36,821 nucleotides of DNA from Aeromonas simiae (GTDB taxonomy: Bacteria > Pseudomonadota > Gammaproteobacteria > Enterobacterales > Aeromonadaceae), in NCBI RefSeq assembly GCF_000820125.1, contig NZ_CDBY01000063.1:1-36821 (forward strand). Reading direction: 5' to 3'. The position numbers were made by a program, and so were the translations under genes. Positions 18,775 to 26,654 of this stretch are shown in pieces (the first letter of the stretch is position 1; each line of letters starts with the position of its first letter). Under the pieces are notes generated by a model. The model was not told the origin of the DNA. It ran no database searches and was given only the letters and a program-made list of their open reading frames with translations.

Positions 18775-19416
18775 ATGAATTTTCTGGCCCATCTCCACCT
18801 GGCCGAACACAGCCATACCTCGCCGCTTGGCAACCTGCTCGGCGACTTCGTCAAGGGGCCACTGGCCGGCGATCTCGCCCCCGAGCTGTTACTCGGGATC
18901 CGGCTGCACCGCGACATCGACCGCTTCACCGACACCCACGTCGAGCACAAGGCGGCCTGCACCCTGTTCCCCGCCCCCTGGCGCCGCTTCGCCCCGGTGG
19001 TCGTCGATCTGCTCTATGACCACTGGCTCTCACGGCACTGGACCCGCTTCAGCCCCCGTCCTCTGGATGATTTTCTCGACGCCCACTACCGGGCTCTGCT
19101 CGCCGCCCGCCCCTATCATGCCGAACATCTGCCCCACGGCTTGCCGCTGGCGCTACGCCGGATGGCCGAGCAGCGCTGGCTCGAGAGTTATGCCAGCCGG
19201 GAGGGGATCGCCATGGCGCTCGACGGCATAGGGCGACGGCTGCGCCGACCCCTTCCCCTCTCGGCCGCATTGGCGCCGCTGGGTGAGCAGGGGTGGCAAC
19301 ACATTGAATTGGGATTTCTGCGCTTCTATCCGCAGTTACTGGCGCACACCGAGCAGACAGGGCAAGCGCTGCGCCAGGAGATGATGGCCGCTCAGATGCA
19401 CGGCCAGAGGGGTTAG
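18775..19416 (+). CDS. acpH: Acyl carrier protein phosphodiesterase
   Basis: Removes the 4'-phosphopantetheine group from holo-ACP, regenerating apo-ACP. The 213-residue product starts MNFLAHLHLAE and continues GNLLGDFVKG, IRLHRDIDRFTDTH and VVVDLLYDHWLSRHW. The conserved His/Asp residues of this HD-like phosphodiesterase family are therefore present. E. coli AcpH has 193 residues. The start matches E. coli; the ribosome binding site is weak (GGCAGG). In E. coli acpH also neighbours queA. The stop overlaps the convergent DUF2069 gene by 3 bases. Confidence 0.9.
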   Translation: MNFLAHLHLAEHSHTSPLGNLLGDFVKGPLAGDLAPELLLGIRLHRDIDRFTDTHVEHKAACTLFPAPWRRFAPVVVDLLYDHWLSRHWTRFSPRPLDDFLDAHYRALLAARPYHAEHLPHGLPLALRRMAEQRWLESYASREGIAMALDGIGRRLRRPLPLSAALAPLGEQGWQHIELGFLRFYPQLLAHTEQTGQALRQEMMAAQMHGQRG

Positions 19417-19790
19417 GGCGTGCGCAACTTCTTAAGGCCAAGCCCCAGCTCGCGGCCGCGCAACCGGGCGTAGAGGGTGCAGCCCACAAAGGCCAGCACG
19501 GTCAGCCCTAGCTCAACCAGCGCCAGGGCGCGCTCCCCTTCATCGACCACCAGCAGGGTCAGTGAGTGGAGGAAGTAGAACATCAAGATGAAGGTGGCCC
19601 AGGCGTGGGTATAGGGACGCCCGGCCAGGATACCGCGCAGGGGAAACAACAGCGGCACGCCCCAGATGGTGGGCAGCAGCGGCCCCGGCAAGCCCGGATG
19701 GGGCGACAGCCAGGCGTGCCACAGCACCACCCACAGCAGCAGCCCCAGATAGCCGGTCAGCGCCAGGATGCGCGCTTGCCCTGTGCTCAC
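19413..19790 (-). CDS. DUF2069 family inner-membrane protein
   Basis: A 125-residue predicted membrane protein with three or four hydrophobic segments (about 8-25, 37-50, 63-80 and 88-106). I recognise it as the DUF2069 family by its overall pattern, including THAWATFILMFYFLHSLT and a following VDEGER. No function is established for the family as far as I know. The initiator is GTG at 19790, overlapping the stop of the upstream YfgD-like gene as GTGA, so translation is coupled. The 3' end overlaps acpH, which is convergent. Confidence 0.75.
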   Translation of the reverse strand: MSTGQARILALTGYLGLLLWVVLWHAWLSPHPGLPGPLLPTIWGVPLLFPLRGILAGRPYTHAWATFILMFYFLHSLTLLVVDEGERALALVELGLTVLAFVGCTLYARLRGRELGLGLKKLRTP

Positions 19791-20134
19791 AGGATCTCCA
19801 GCACTTGCTCGGGGGGTCGGCCGATGCGGGCACGGCCATTGGCGATGACGATGGGGCGTTCGATCAACTTGGGATGGGCGACCATGGCGTGGATCAGCGC
19901 GTCACCGGATTGCTCAGCCAGCGCCAGCTCACGGTAGAGCTCCTCCTTGGTGCGCATCAACTGGCGCGGATCAGCAAAGCCAAGCAGGGAGAGCAGCTCA
20001 CGAACCTGCGCCTCATCGGGGGCCTGCTCCAGATAGAGGGTCACTTCCGGCGCAATTCCCCGGCTCTCCAGCAGTGCCAGTGTCTCACGGCTCTTGGAAC
20101 AACGCGGATTGTGGTAGATTCGGACCTGGCTCAT
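19787..20134 (-). CDS. ArsC-family (YfgD-like) glutaredoxin-fold reductase
   Basis: A 115-residue thioredoxin-fold protein of the ArsC family. The opening MSQVRIYHNPRCSKSRETL places the catalytic cysteine at C12. ERPIVIANGRARIGRPPEQVLEIL at the C-terminus is almost the same as in E. coli YfgD (119 residues). Family members are named arsenate reductases, but YfgD itself lies away from ars operons, and no ars genes are present here. In E. coli it adjoins bepA, as it nearly does here, so a role other than arsenic resistance is likely. The start at 20134 is set by homology; the longer frame would cross into the divergent gene. Confidence 0.88.
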   Translation of the reverse strand: MSQVRIYHNPRCSKSRETLALLESRGIAPEVTLYLEQAPDEAQVRELLSLLGFADPRQLMRTKEELYRELALAEQSGDALIHAMVAHPKLIERPIVIANGRARIGRPPEQVLEIL

Positions 20135-20204
20135 GCATACACCTCTGTTCTGGTTACCAATACGGTCGCCATTGTAGGGGAAAGACGAGGAGAAACATAA
20201 CGGA

Positions 20205-20696
20205 ATGAAACGAATCTGTTGGGCAGTTGTGGCCACCTTGCTGCTGTGCGGCTGTCGCCCGGTTGAGCAGTATGAAACCGCGCACGGCGAGCCGGCGGCG
20301 CTGACCCAGTACTTCGGCCGCCCCCTGCTGGTGAGCTATTACGCCCCCTGGTGTGTCCCCTGCCAGCGCGAGCTGCCGCTGTTGCAGGCCATGGTGATGG
20401 AGCACGATCTGCAAGTGCTGCTGGTCAGCTACGATGCCGACAACCAGGCCGCGCTGCTCGAGCAGGCCGCCACCCTGCCCTCCGAGCTGACGCTGGTACG
20501 GCCGCTGCCCGGTAAGGCCCTGCCCTACCCCGCGCCTTCGGCGCTGCCGACCAGCTACCTGCTCAATGCCAGCGGCGAGCTGCAAGAGACCATCACGGGC
20601 GAGATCTCGCCGCACAAGGCCGAGGCGCTGACGGCCACCATGCTCACCCCGCTGCCGCGCCCGGAGCCCTGGGCCACCTTCTCTTCGCGCCAATGA
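20205..20696 (+). CDS. TlpA-like thioredoxin-fold lipoprotein
   Basis: A 163-residue protein with a lipoprotein signal (MKRICWAVVATLLLCGC, lipidation expected at C17). A thioredoxin fold with the active site WCVPC (C50, C53) follows, with a cis-proline region SALPTSYLLNASGE. It should be anchored in the periplasm and reduce or oxidise thiols. The position beside bepA, an envelope protease/chaperone that promotes disulfide rearrangement in LptD, is suggestive. It starts 70 bases from the divergent YfgD-like gene and is convergent with bepA. The exact TlpA/DsbE subfamily cannot be assigned by eye. Confidence 0.85.
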   Translation: MKRICWAVVATLLLCGCRPVEQYETAHGEPAALTQYFGRPLLVSYYAPWCVPCQRELPLLQAMVMEHDLQVLLVSYDADNQAALLEQAATLPSELTLVRPLPGKALPYPAPSALPTSYLLNASGELQETITGEISPHKAEALTATMLTPLPRPEPWATFSSRQ

Positions 20697-20722
20697 AACA
20701 GGGGGCCTGACGGCCCCCTGTT
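20697..20722. terminator. Hairpin between convergent TlpA-like gene and bepA
   Basis: AACAGGGGGCC, a TGAC loop and GGCCCCCTGTT form a perfect 11-pair stem between two convergent genes. Neither side has a strong U-tract (the minus strand ends in TTTCA), so it is probably a shared but weak terminator. Confidence 0.6.
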
Positions 20723-20733
20723 AGCGATGAACG

Positions 20734-22185
20734 TCAGCGCTTGAGCGTCTCAAGCTCCTTTTGTGCCTTCTCCAGCTCGCTGATGCGCGCCTCGATGCGC
20801 GCCAGCGTCATCTTGTCGTTGGTGGTGCCGCGTGCCACCACCATCTCGTCGATCGAAGCCTGATAATCCCCGCGCAGTGCCAGGGTCTCGGCCCGCACCA
20901 GGTGCAGATCGGTCATCCGGCCGAGCTTGCGATAGGCATCGGAAAGCAGACCCCAGGCCAGGTTGTTCTCGCTGTTGGCCCGCACATAAGGGTCGAGCAG
21001 CGCCACGCTCTGGCGCGCCTGGCCGCTCTCGAGCAGGGCGTTGGCCAGGTTGATCACCACCACCTCGTTGTCGGGCATACGCCGCTGGAATGATTGCAGG
21101 CGGGCGATCGCCTGCTGGTGGCGTCCCTTGGCCAGATCGATGTCGGTCTGGGTGTCGAGCACGAAGAGATCTTCCGGATGACGCTCGGCCAGCGCCTTCA
21201 TGATGCCGTCGGCCTCGTCATAGCGCTTGAGCTGCACCAGCGCCAGCGCCTTGCCATAGAGCGCCGCATCCTTGAGGCCATAATCCCCCTTGGCGAGGCG
21301 GGCATCGAAGTAGGTCAGCATGCCGGCCGCCCCCTCCTTGCCGTAACGCACCTGAATGCGCGCCTTGGCCATCAGAAAATCGAGGCTGGGGGTCTTGTTG
21401 CGCACCCCGTAGCTGGCAGCGCGGGCACGGGCCTCGGAGATACGGGTCTCGGGCAGCGGGTGGGTCAGCAGCATCTCGGGCGGCTTGCTGGCATAGCGGT
21501 ACTCGGCCGCCAGCTTCTGGAAGAAGTTGGCCATCCCCATGGGATCGAAGCCAGCGTCATAGAGGGTCTTCATGCCGAGGCGGTCGGCTTCAAACTCGTT
21601 GTCGCGGGTGTAGTTGATGGCCGACTGCATCGAGAGGCCGAGGGTGGTCTGTAGCGCCGCCACCCCGGCGGTCGGGTTGATCACCGCCAACGCGATGGAG
21701 CCGACGATGCCGGCCAGGGTCATGGCCGAGCTGCTGGCCTGCGCCTCCAAGTAACGGGCGATGTGGCGCTGGGTCACGTGGGTGATTTCGTGGGCCAGCA
21801 CCGAGGCCAGCTCGCTCTCAGTTTCGGCGTAGAGAAACAAACCGGTGTGCACCTTGACCCGGCCACCGAGGAAGGCCGCCGCGTTGATGCTGGGATCGTT
21901 GATAAGGAAGAAGCTGAAAGGAAAGCGCACCCCATCGGCATTGGCCAGCAGGCGCTGACCGAGATCGCTGAGGTACTGATCGAGCACCGGGTCTTCGATG
22001 ATCGGCAGGCTGGCCCTAGCAAAACGCATGAAGGCATCACCGTAGCGCACCTCCTGCTCGATGGGCAGGGCGACAACCCCCGCCGTACCGATATCGGGCA
22101 ACTGATTGTTGGCCGCCACCGGCAGGGTTGCCCCACACAGGGCGGCAATGAGCAGGGGAATGCAGGCGGGGGTCAACTTGGCCAC
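20734..22185 (-). CDS. bepA: Periplasmic M48 metalloprotease/chaperone BepA
   Basis: A periplasmic zinc metalloprotease with a C-terminal TPR domain that assists LptD assembly and degrades stalled outer-membrane proteins. The 483-residue product (E. coli 487) has a signal peptide probably cleaved after PVAA (residue 25). The zinc motif HEITH is at 132-136 with the third ligand E197 in NEFEAD. The THPLPETR loop carries the regulatory histidine. TPR helices follow from about 280. The initiator is GTG at 22185 with AAGGAG nine bases upstream. In E. coli bepA also neighbours perM and yfgD. Confidence 0.94.
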   Translation of the reverse strand: MAKLTPACIPLLIAALCGATLPVAANNQLPDIGTAGVVALPIEQEVRYGDAFMRFARASLPIIEDPVLDQYLSDLGQRLLANADGVRFPFSFFLINDPSINAAAFLGGRVKVHTGLFLYAETESELASVLAHEITHVTQRHIARYLEAQASSSAMTLAGIVGSIALAVINPTAGVAALQTTLGLSMQSAINYTRDNEFEADRLGMKTLYDAGFDPMGMANFFQKLAAEYRYASKPPEMLLTHPLPETRISEARARAASYGVRNKTPSLDFLMAKARIQVRYGKEGAAGMLTYFDARLAKGDYGLKDAALYGKALALVQLKRYDEADGIMKALAERHPEDLFVLDTQTDIDLAKGRHQQAIARLQSFQRRMPDNEVVVINLANALLESGQARQSVALLDPYVRANSENNLAWGLLSDAYRKLGRMTDLHLVRAETLALRGDYQASIDEMVVARGTTNDKMTLARIEARISELEKAQKELETLKR

Positions 22186-22298
22186 GATCTCTCTCTCCTT
22201 CGAATGGGCCCCGGCAGCATACCCTCGCCATTGGGGGCCCACAAGCCTTGTTTAGCACGCCGGGCGGGCGTGCTAAGCTGCCGCTTTGGAGGGTATCT

Positions 22299-22532
22299 AT
22301 GGTAGAGATGGATCTGCGGATGCTACGCTGCCCCGAACCGCTGCTGCGCGTGAAGCTCTGGTTGCGTGAGGCTCAGGGCGAGCGCGAATTGCTGCTGTGG
22401 CTAGGCGATCCGGGCTCACGTCGCGACATCCCTCACTACCTGACCCGCCTCGGCCACCGCTGTGTCACGCGCGAAGCGTGCGCGTCCCACCTGCTGCTGT
22501 GGGTGCAACTTTGCCACAAGGAATCGCTCTGA
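22299..22532 (+). CDS. TusA-family sulfurtransferase-like small protein
   Basis: A 77-residue protein of the TusA/SirA fold. It has MLRCPEPLLRVKLWLRE (CPxP motif, C11), then LLLWLGDPGSRRDIPHYLTR, which follows the TusA pattern of a DP...RDIP segment. TusA proteins relay persulfide sulfur; the cysteine needed is present. The ATG at 22299 follows GGAGGG by 5 bases. It ends one codon before perM begins, so the two are co-translated. It is too divergent to be called the housekeeping tusA with confidence. Confidence 0.82.
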   Translation: MVEMDLRMLRCPEPLLRVKLWLREAQGERELLLWLGDPGSRRDIPHYLTRLGHRCVTREACASHLLLWVQLCHKESL

Positions 22533-23606
22533 ATGTTCGATGTCATCAGACGCTGGTACAAGTCCCGCTTCTCCGATCCCGACGCCGTCGCCCTGTTCCT
22601 GCTGCTGCTGTTTGGCTTTGCCATCATCTGGTGGTTTGGCGATCTGCTCGGCCCCTTCCTGGTCGCCCTGGTGCTCGCCTACCTGCTGGAGTGGCCGGTA
22701 CACCGGCTGGAGCGGCTCGGCCTCTCACGCCTGCTGGCCACCTCGCTGGTGGTGCTGCTGTTTATCGCCTGCATGGCCTTGCTGCTGCTTGGCCTGGTGC
22801 CGACCCTGGTGGTACAAGGGGTCAATCTGGCCAAAGAGGCCCCCACCATGCTGGCTCACAGCCAGGAGTTCGTGCGCACCCTGCCGGACAAGTACCCCGA
22901 GCTGGTCGACATCTCGCTGGTCGAGAGCGTCATTGACATCATCCGCCAGCGCATCCTGGGCCTTGGTGAGAGCCTGGTCGCCGCCTCGCTCAGCTCGCTG
23001 GTGAGCATCGTCACCCTGCTTATCTACTTCATCCTGGTGCCACTGCTGGTCTTTTTCATGCTCAAAGACAAGCAAAGCCTGCTTGGCAGCCTGCGCCGCT
23101 TCCTGCCCCGCAACCGGGCGCTGGCACGGCGGGTCTGGCTGGAGATGAACGATCAGATCGTCAACTACATCCGCGGCAAGGTGGTCGAGATCCTCATCGT
23201 CGGTGTCGCCACCTACCTCCCCTTTGCCTTCCTCGGCCTGCGCTACTCGGTGCTGTTGGCGGTGGCCGTCGGCTTCTCGGTGCTCATCCCCTACATCGGT
23301 GCCGTGGTGGTGACGGTGCCGGTGGCCATGATCGGCCTGTTCCAGTGGGGGCTCACCCCCGAGTTTGCCTGGCTGATGGTGCTCTACCTCGTGATACAGG
23401 GTCTCGATGGCAACCTGCTGGTGCCGGTGCTCTTCTCCGAGGCCGTTAACCTGCACCCGGTCGCCATCATAGTGGCGGTGCTCTTCTTCGGCGGACTGTG
23501 GGGCTTCTGGGGGGTCTTCTTCGCCATCCCGCTCGCCACCCTGGTCAAGGCAGTGATCAACGCCTGGCCACGGCGCGAAGAGGGGGGCACCAACCTCAAC
23601 ATGTAA
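22533..23606 (+). CDS. perM: PerM/AI-2E-family membrane permease
   Basis: A 357-residue inner-membrane protein of the AI-2E transporter superfamily. About eight membrane segments are visible, among them VALFLLLLFGFAIIWWFGDL, TLLIYFILVPLLVFFMLKD and the C-terminal VAIIVAVLFFGGLWGFWGVF. The motif GLDGNLLVPVLFSEAVNLHP is typical. The transported substrate of PerM is not established. It is adjacent to the TusA-like gene upstream and divergent from bepA beyond it, as in E. coli, where perM sits beside bepA. A strong terminator follows. Confidence 0.9.
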   Translation: MFDVIRRWYKSRFSDPDAVALFLLLLFGFAIIWWFGDLLGPFLVALVLAYLLEWPVHRLERLGLSRLLATSLVVLLFIACMALLLLGLVPTLVVQGVNLAKEAPTMLAHSQEFVRTLPDKYPELVDISLVESVIDIIRQRILGLGESLVAASLSSLVSIVTLLIYFILVPLLVFFMLKDKQSLLGSLRRFLPRNRALARRVWLEMNDQIVNYIRGKVVEILIVGVATYLPFAFLGLRYSVLLAVAVGFSVLIPYIGAVVVTVPVAMIGLFQWGLTPEFAWLMVLYLVIQGLDGNLLVPVLFSEAVNLHPVAIIVAVLFFGGLWGFWGVFFAIPLATLVKAVINAWPRREEGGTNLNM

Positions 23607-23607
23607 C

Positions 23608-23634
23608 AAAGGGGAGCCGATGGCTCCCCTTTTT
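23608..23634 (+). terminator. Terminator after perM
   Basis: AAAGGGGAGCC, a GAT loop and GGCTCCCCTTT make an 11-pair stem followed by further T residues. The symmetric A/T flanks let it act on the minus strand too, where the alpha/beta hydrolase gene ends. Confidence 0.9.
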
Positions 23635-24446
23635 CATCCCTGGTGGCACTCATCGAGAAAATGCCTGAGCGCGCGATTGACCGCCGCCGGCTGCTCCAAG
23701 GTGGCGATATGACCGGCCCCCGGGATCTCGATGAAGCGGCAGCCGCGCGCCTCGGCCATCAGGTACCCCTCCAGCACTGGGCGCGCCTTGTCTTCGCTCC
23801 CTGTCATCACCAGGGTCGGGCAGGTGAGCACCTCCAGCCACTCCATGCGATCACTGCGGGTCACGAAGCTGCGTCCCACCGCCACCATGGCCGCCAACTT
23901 ATCGGCGGGCCAGGCGGCCAAACGGGCCTTGAAACCGGCCAGCTGAGCCGGCTCGGGCTGATGGGCGAAAAACAGCGGCGCCACCTGCTCGATGACGGGA
24001 GCGGGAATCGCCCCAGCCTGCTCTATCATGGCCAACATGCCGAGGTAACGCTGGCAGGGGATCTGCGGCTCAAGACCGACAAAGGTGTCCATCAGCACCA
24101 GCGCGCGCAGCCGGCTGCCCGCCAGTTGGGCCAGCTCCAGCCCCCACATGCCGCCGATCGACAGCCCTATCAGGGTGAACGCTTCTATGCCGAGGCCATC
24201 GAGCAGGGCCAGATGGTCGCGCGCCAGACTGGCCAGGGTGAGGCCCCCCTCCGGTGCGGCATCAGACTCCCCATGGCCCCACAACTCGGGCACGATGCAG
24301 CGGTAGTGCCCCTTGAGGGCATCGAGCTGCGGCGCCCACATGGCGCTGTCCCACAGATAGCTGTGGCCAAGTAGCAGCACCGGCCCCTCGCCTTCATCCA
24401 GATAGGCGAGCCGGCGCCCGCGGATCGTCATGCTGTGTTTCTTCAT
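23634..24446 (-). CDS. Alpha/beta-fold hydrolase
   Basis: A 270-residue soluble alpha/beta hydrolase. The catalytic triad is visible: the nucleophile in GLSIGG (S96), an acid in TGSEDKARP and the histidine in GAGHIATLEQP. HSYLWDSAMWAPQLDAL supplies the oxyanion-hole region. It resembles small-molecule esterases or ring-cleavage hydrolases of the 3-oxoadipate enol-lactonase type, but no pathway genes lie nearby and the substrate is unknown. I take the ATG at 24446 (MKKHSMTIRG); an ATG five codons upstream at 24461 is equally possible, as neither has a good ribosome binding site. Confidence 0.85.
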   Translation of the reverse strand: MKKHSMTIRGRRLAYLDEGEGPVLLLGHSYLWDSAMWAPQLDALKGHYRCIVPELWGHGESDAAPEGGLTLASLARDHLALLDGLGIEAFTLIGLSIGGMWGLELAQLAGSRLRALVLMDTFVGLEPQIPCQRYLGMLAMIEQAGAIPAPVIEQVAPLFFAHQPEPAQLAGFKARLAAWPADKLAAMVAVGRSFVTRSDRMEWLEVLTCPTLVMTGSEDKARPVLEGYLMAEARGCRFIEIPGAGHIATLEQPAAVNRALRHFLDECHQG

Positions 24447-24553
24447 CGCTGTGTCGTCCATCGTGATGGGGCGCGCAGTTTATCACAACGATCTGTTCGT
24501 GCAGGCCTCAACGGGTGCATGCTGAAAAGAGGTTCACCCCAAGGAGAACACAG

Positions 24554-25355
24554 ATGGAAAAGCCCAAACACAAACGACTCAACAAGAAGGTCTATGACAA
24601 GCAGCTGGCCTGCCTGCAAGAGGAGCTGGTCAAGCTGCAAGAGTGGGTCAAACAGGAGAAGCTCAAGGTCGTCGTCTTGTTTGAGGGGCGCGACGCCGCC
24701 GGCAAGGGGGGTTATCAAGGCGCTCACCGAACCGCTCAACCCGCGGGTATGTCGGGTGGTCGCCCTGCCAGCGCCCTCGGATCGGGAGCGCACCCAGTGG
24801 TACTTTCAGCGCTACGCCGCCCATCTGCCGGCCGGCGGTGAGATGGTGCTGTTTGACCGCTCCTGGTACAACCGGGCCGGGGTCGAGCGGGTCATGGGCT
24901 TTTGCAGCGACGAGGAGTACCGCGAGTTTCTGCGCGCCTGTCCCGAGTTCGAGCGGATGCTGATCCGCTCCGGCATCATCCTCATCAAATACTGGTTCTC
25001 GGTCTCGGACGAGGAGCAGGAGAAGCGCTTCAAGGAGCGCATCAACACCCCCATCAAGCGCTGGAAGTTCAGCCCCATGGATTTGCAGTCGCGCACTCGC
25101 TGGGCCGAGTACTCCCGCGCCAAGGATGACATGTTCACCTACACCGACACCCAGGACAGCCCCTGGTTCGTGGTCGAGGCCGACGACAAGCGCAGGGCCC
25201 GTCTCAACTGCATCACCCACCTGCTCTCCAAGGTGCCCTACCAGAGCATCAAGTACGAGAAGATCAAGCTGCCGCCCATCAACAAGGGGGACTACGAGCG
25301 CCCGCCCCTCTCCAGCCAGACCTTTGTCCCCGATGTGTGTGAACAATTTGAATAG
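24554..25355 (+). pseudogene. ppk2: Polyphosphate kinase 2 (PPK2 class I), frameshifted in the Walker A codons
   Basis: PPK2 transfers phosphate between polyphosphate and nucleotides. From the ATG at 24554 (AAGGAG upstream), the frame reads MEKPKHKRLNKKVYDKQ... to LFEGRDAAGKGG and then shifts. The next frame continues VIKALTEPLNPRVCRVVALP, FDRSWYNRAGVERV and the C-terminal KLPPINKGDYERPPLSSQ, ending at 25355. The break is in a run of six G at 24706-24711. Two more G would restore the canonical GKGGVIK; removal of one would leave GKGVIK. Everything else looks intact (about 267 residues when repaired), so this is a recent lesion, a slippage switch or a sequencing error. If real, the enzyme is off. 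Confidence 0.88.
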
Positions 25356-25359
25356 GCAA

Positions 25360-25385
25360 TAAAAAACCGGCCCAAAGGGGCCGGT
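25360..25385 (-). terminator. Terminator of the mal operon
   Basis: On the minus strand ACCGGCCC, a CTTT loop and GGGCCGGT form an 8-pair stem followed by TTTTTATTG. It lies 64 bases past the malK stop. A second GC-rich inverted repeat (ACCCGG...CCGGGT with an inner CCGG-AGAG-CCGG) lies between them at 25421-25446 without a U-tract. Confidence 0.88.
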
Positions 25386-25448
25386 AAAAGAAGAGTGGAT
25401 TGCATTGGAACTCGCGTAGGACCCGGCCGGAGAGCCGGGCCCGGGTAA

Positions 25449-26585
25449 TCAGACTTTGTTGTAGCGGGCGGTACGCGGGAACGCCTGCTCCTTGTCGTCA
25501 AACAGGTAGCACGCCTCGGCAGGGATACCGACGGTGAACTCCTGTTGGGCTTCGACCTCCACATCGGCGTTGGCCTTGACGGTGAAGTCGTTGCCATCCA
25601 CTTCCATGTAGACGAAGGACTCGGCGCCCAGATGCTCGGCCACCTGAACGATGCCCGTCACCTTGCTGTTGGCATCCGGATGGTCGAGGGAGACCAGGTG
25701 CTCAGGGCGAACCCCCAGCTCGACGGTATCACCCACCTTGCCACGGCGGGCATCGATGCAGGCACGTACCTGATCGCCGTTGCTCAGCTTGACCACACAC
25801 TCCTGCTCGCCGATCTCGGCCAGGGTACCGGAGATGAAGTTCATCTTCGGCGAGCCGATGAAACCGGCCACGAACTTGTTGTCCGGGTTGTGGTAGAGCT
25901 CGAGCGGGGTACCGAACTGCTCCAGGTTGGTCTCGGCGTCACCCTTAAGCGGGCTCAGCACCACGATGCGGTTGGCCAGGGTCATGGCCTCCACCTGGTC
26001 GTGGGTCACGTAGATGATGGTGGAGTTGAGCTCCTTGTGCAGCTTGGCAATCTCGATACGCATCTTGACGCGCAGGGCAGCATCGAGGTTGGAGAGCGGC
26101 TCGTCAAACAGGAACACCTGCGGCTGCTGAACGATAGAGCGGCCGATGGCGACCCGCTGACGCTGACCACCGGAGAGCGCCTTGGGCTTACGCTCGAGCA
26201 GCGGCTCGAGGCCGAGGATCTCGGCGGCACGCATCACGCGCTTGTGGATGGTCGCCTTGTCCATCTTCTTGAGCTTGAGGCCGAAGGCCATGTTCTCGTA
26301 GATGTTCATGTGCGGGTAGAGGGCGTAGGACTGGAATACCATCCCCACGTTACGCTCTACCGGCGGCACGTCGTTCATGTAACGACCACCGATGGAGAGC
26401 TCACCCCCCGTGATGTCTTCCAGGCCGGCGATCATCCGCAGCAGGGTGGACTTACCACAGCCGGAGGGGCCGACGAAGACGATGAACTCGCCTTCCTGGA
26501 TGTCCAGGTTGATGTTGCGCAGGGTGTCCTTGTGGACGGCCGGGTCGTAATTCTTGCGAACGTTTTTCAGTACAACTTCTGCCAT
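25449..26585 (-). CDS. malK: Maltose/maltodextrin ABC transporter ATP-binding protein MalK
   Basis: The ATPase of the MalFGK2 importer. The 378-residue product has Walker A GPSGCGKST (39-47), the ABC signature LSGGQ (138-142), Walker B FLFDEP (158-163) and the switch histidine H195. A C-terminal regulatory OB-like domain follows (GVRPEHLVSLD). MalK and UgpC-type ATPases are alike, but location at the end of malEFG fixes the assignment. In E. coli malK is divergent from malEFG; here all four genes run in one direction. No lamB or malM follows. Confidence 0.95.
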   Translation of the reverse strand: MAEVVLKNVRKNYDPAVHKDTLRNINLDIQEGEFIVFVGPSGCGKSTLLRMIAGLEDITGGELSIGGRYMNDVPPVERNVGMVFQSYALYPHMNIYENMAFGLKLKKMDKATIHKRVMRAAEILGLEPLLERKPKALSGGQRQRVAIGRSIVQQPQVFLFDEPLSNLDAALRVKMRIEIAKLHKELNSTIIYVTHDQVEAMTLANRIVVLSPLKGDAETNLEQFGTPLELYHNPDNKFVAGFIGSPKMNFISGTLAEIGEQECVVKLSNGDQVRACIDARRGKVGDTVELGVRPEHLVSLDHPDANSKVTGIVQVAEHLGAESFVYMEVDGNDFTVKANADVEVEAQQEFTVGIPAEACYLFDDKEQAFPRTARYNKV

Positions 26586-26618
26586 GACAGGCTCCGCTCA
26601 AAAATTCGTTTAACCTTG

Positions 26619-26642
26619 CCGGCGGGACCGGAGCCCCGCCGG
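26619..26642 (-). other. Intercistronic hairpin between malG and malK
   Basis: CCGGCGGG, an 8-base loop and CCCGCCGG form a perfect 8-pair stem in the 69-base malG-malK gap. No U-tract follows directly. It may stabilise upstream mRNA or damp malK expression. Confidence 0.5.
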
Positions 26643-26654
26643 GAGTGCATTAGA

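Noticed and set aside
19787..20134. Arsenic-resistance function for the ArsC-family gene
   Set aside because: No arsR, arsB or acr3 nearby; the protein is closest to YfgD and sits in the bepA neighbourhood, so it is better treated as YfgD-like.
25421..25446. GC-rich double inverted repeat after malK as a second terminator
   Set aside because: No U-tract on either side; the real terminator is the next hairpin at 25360-25385.
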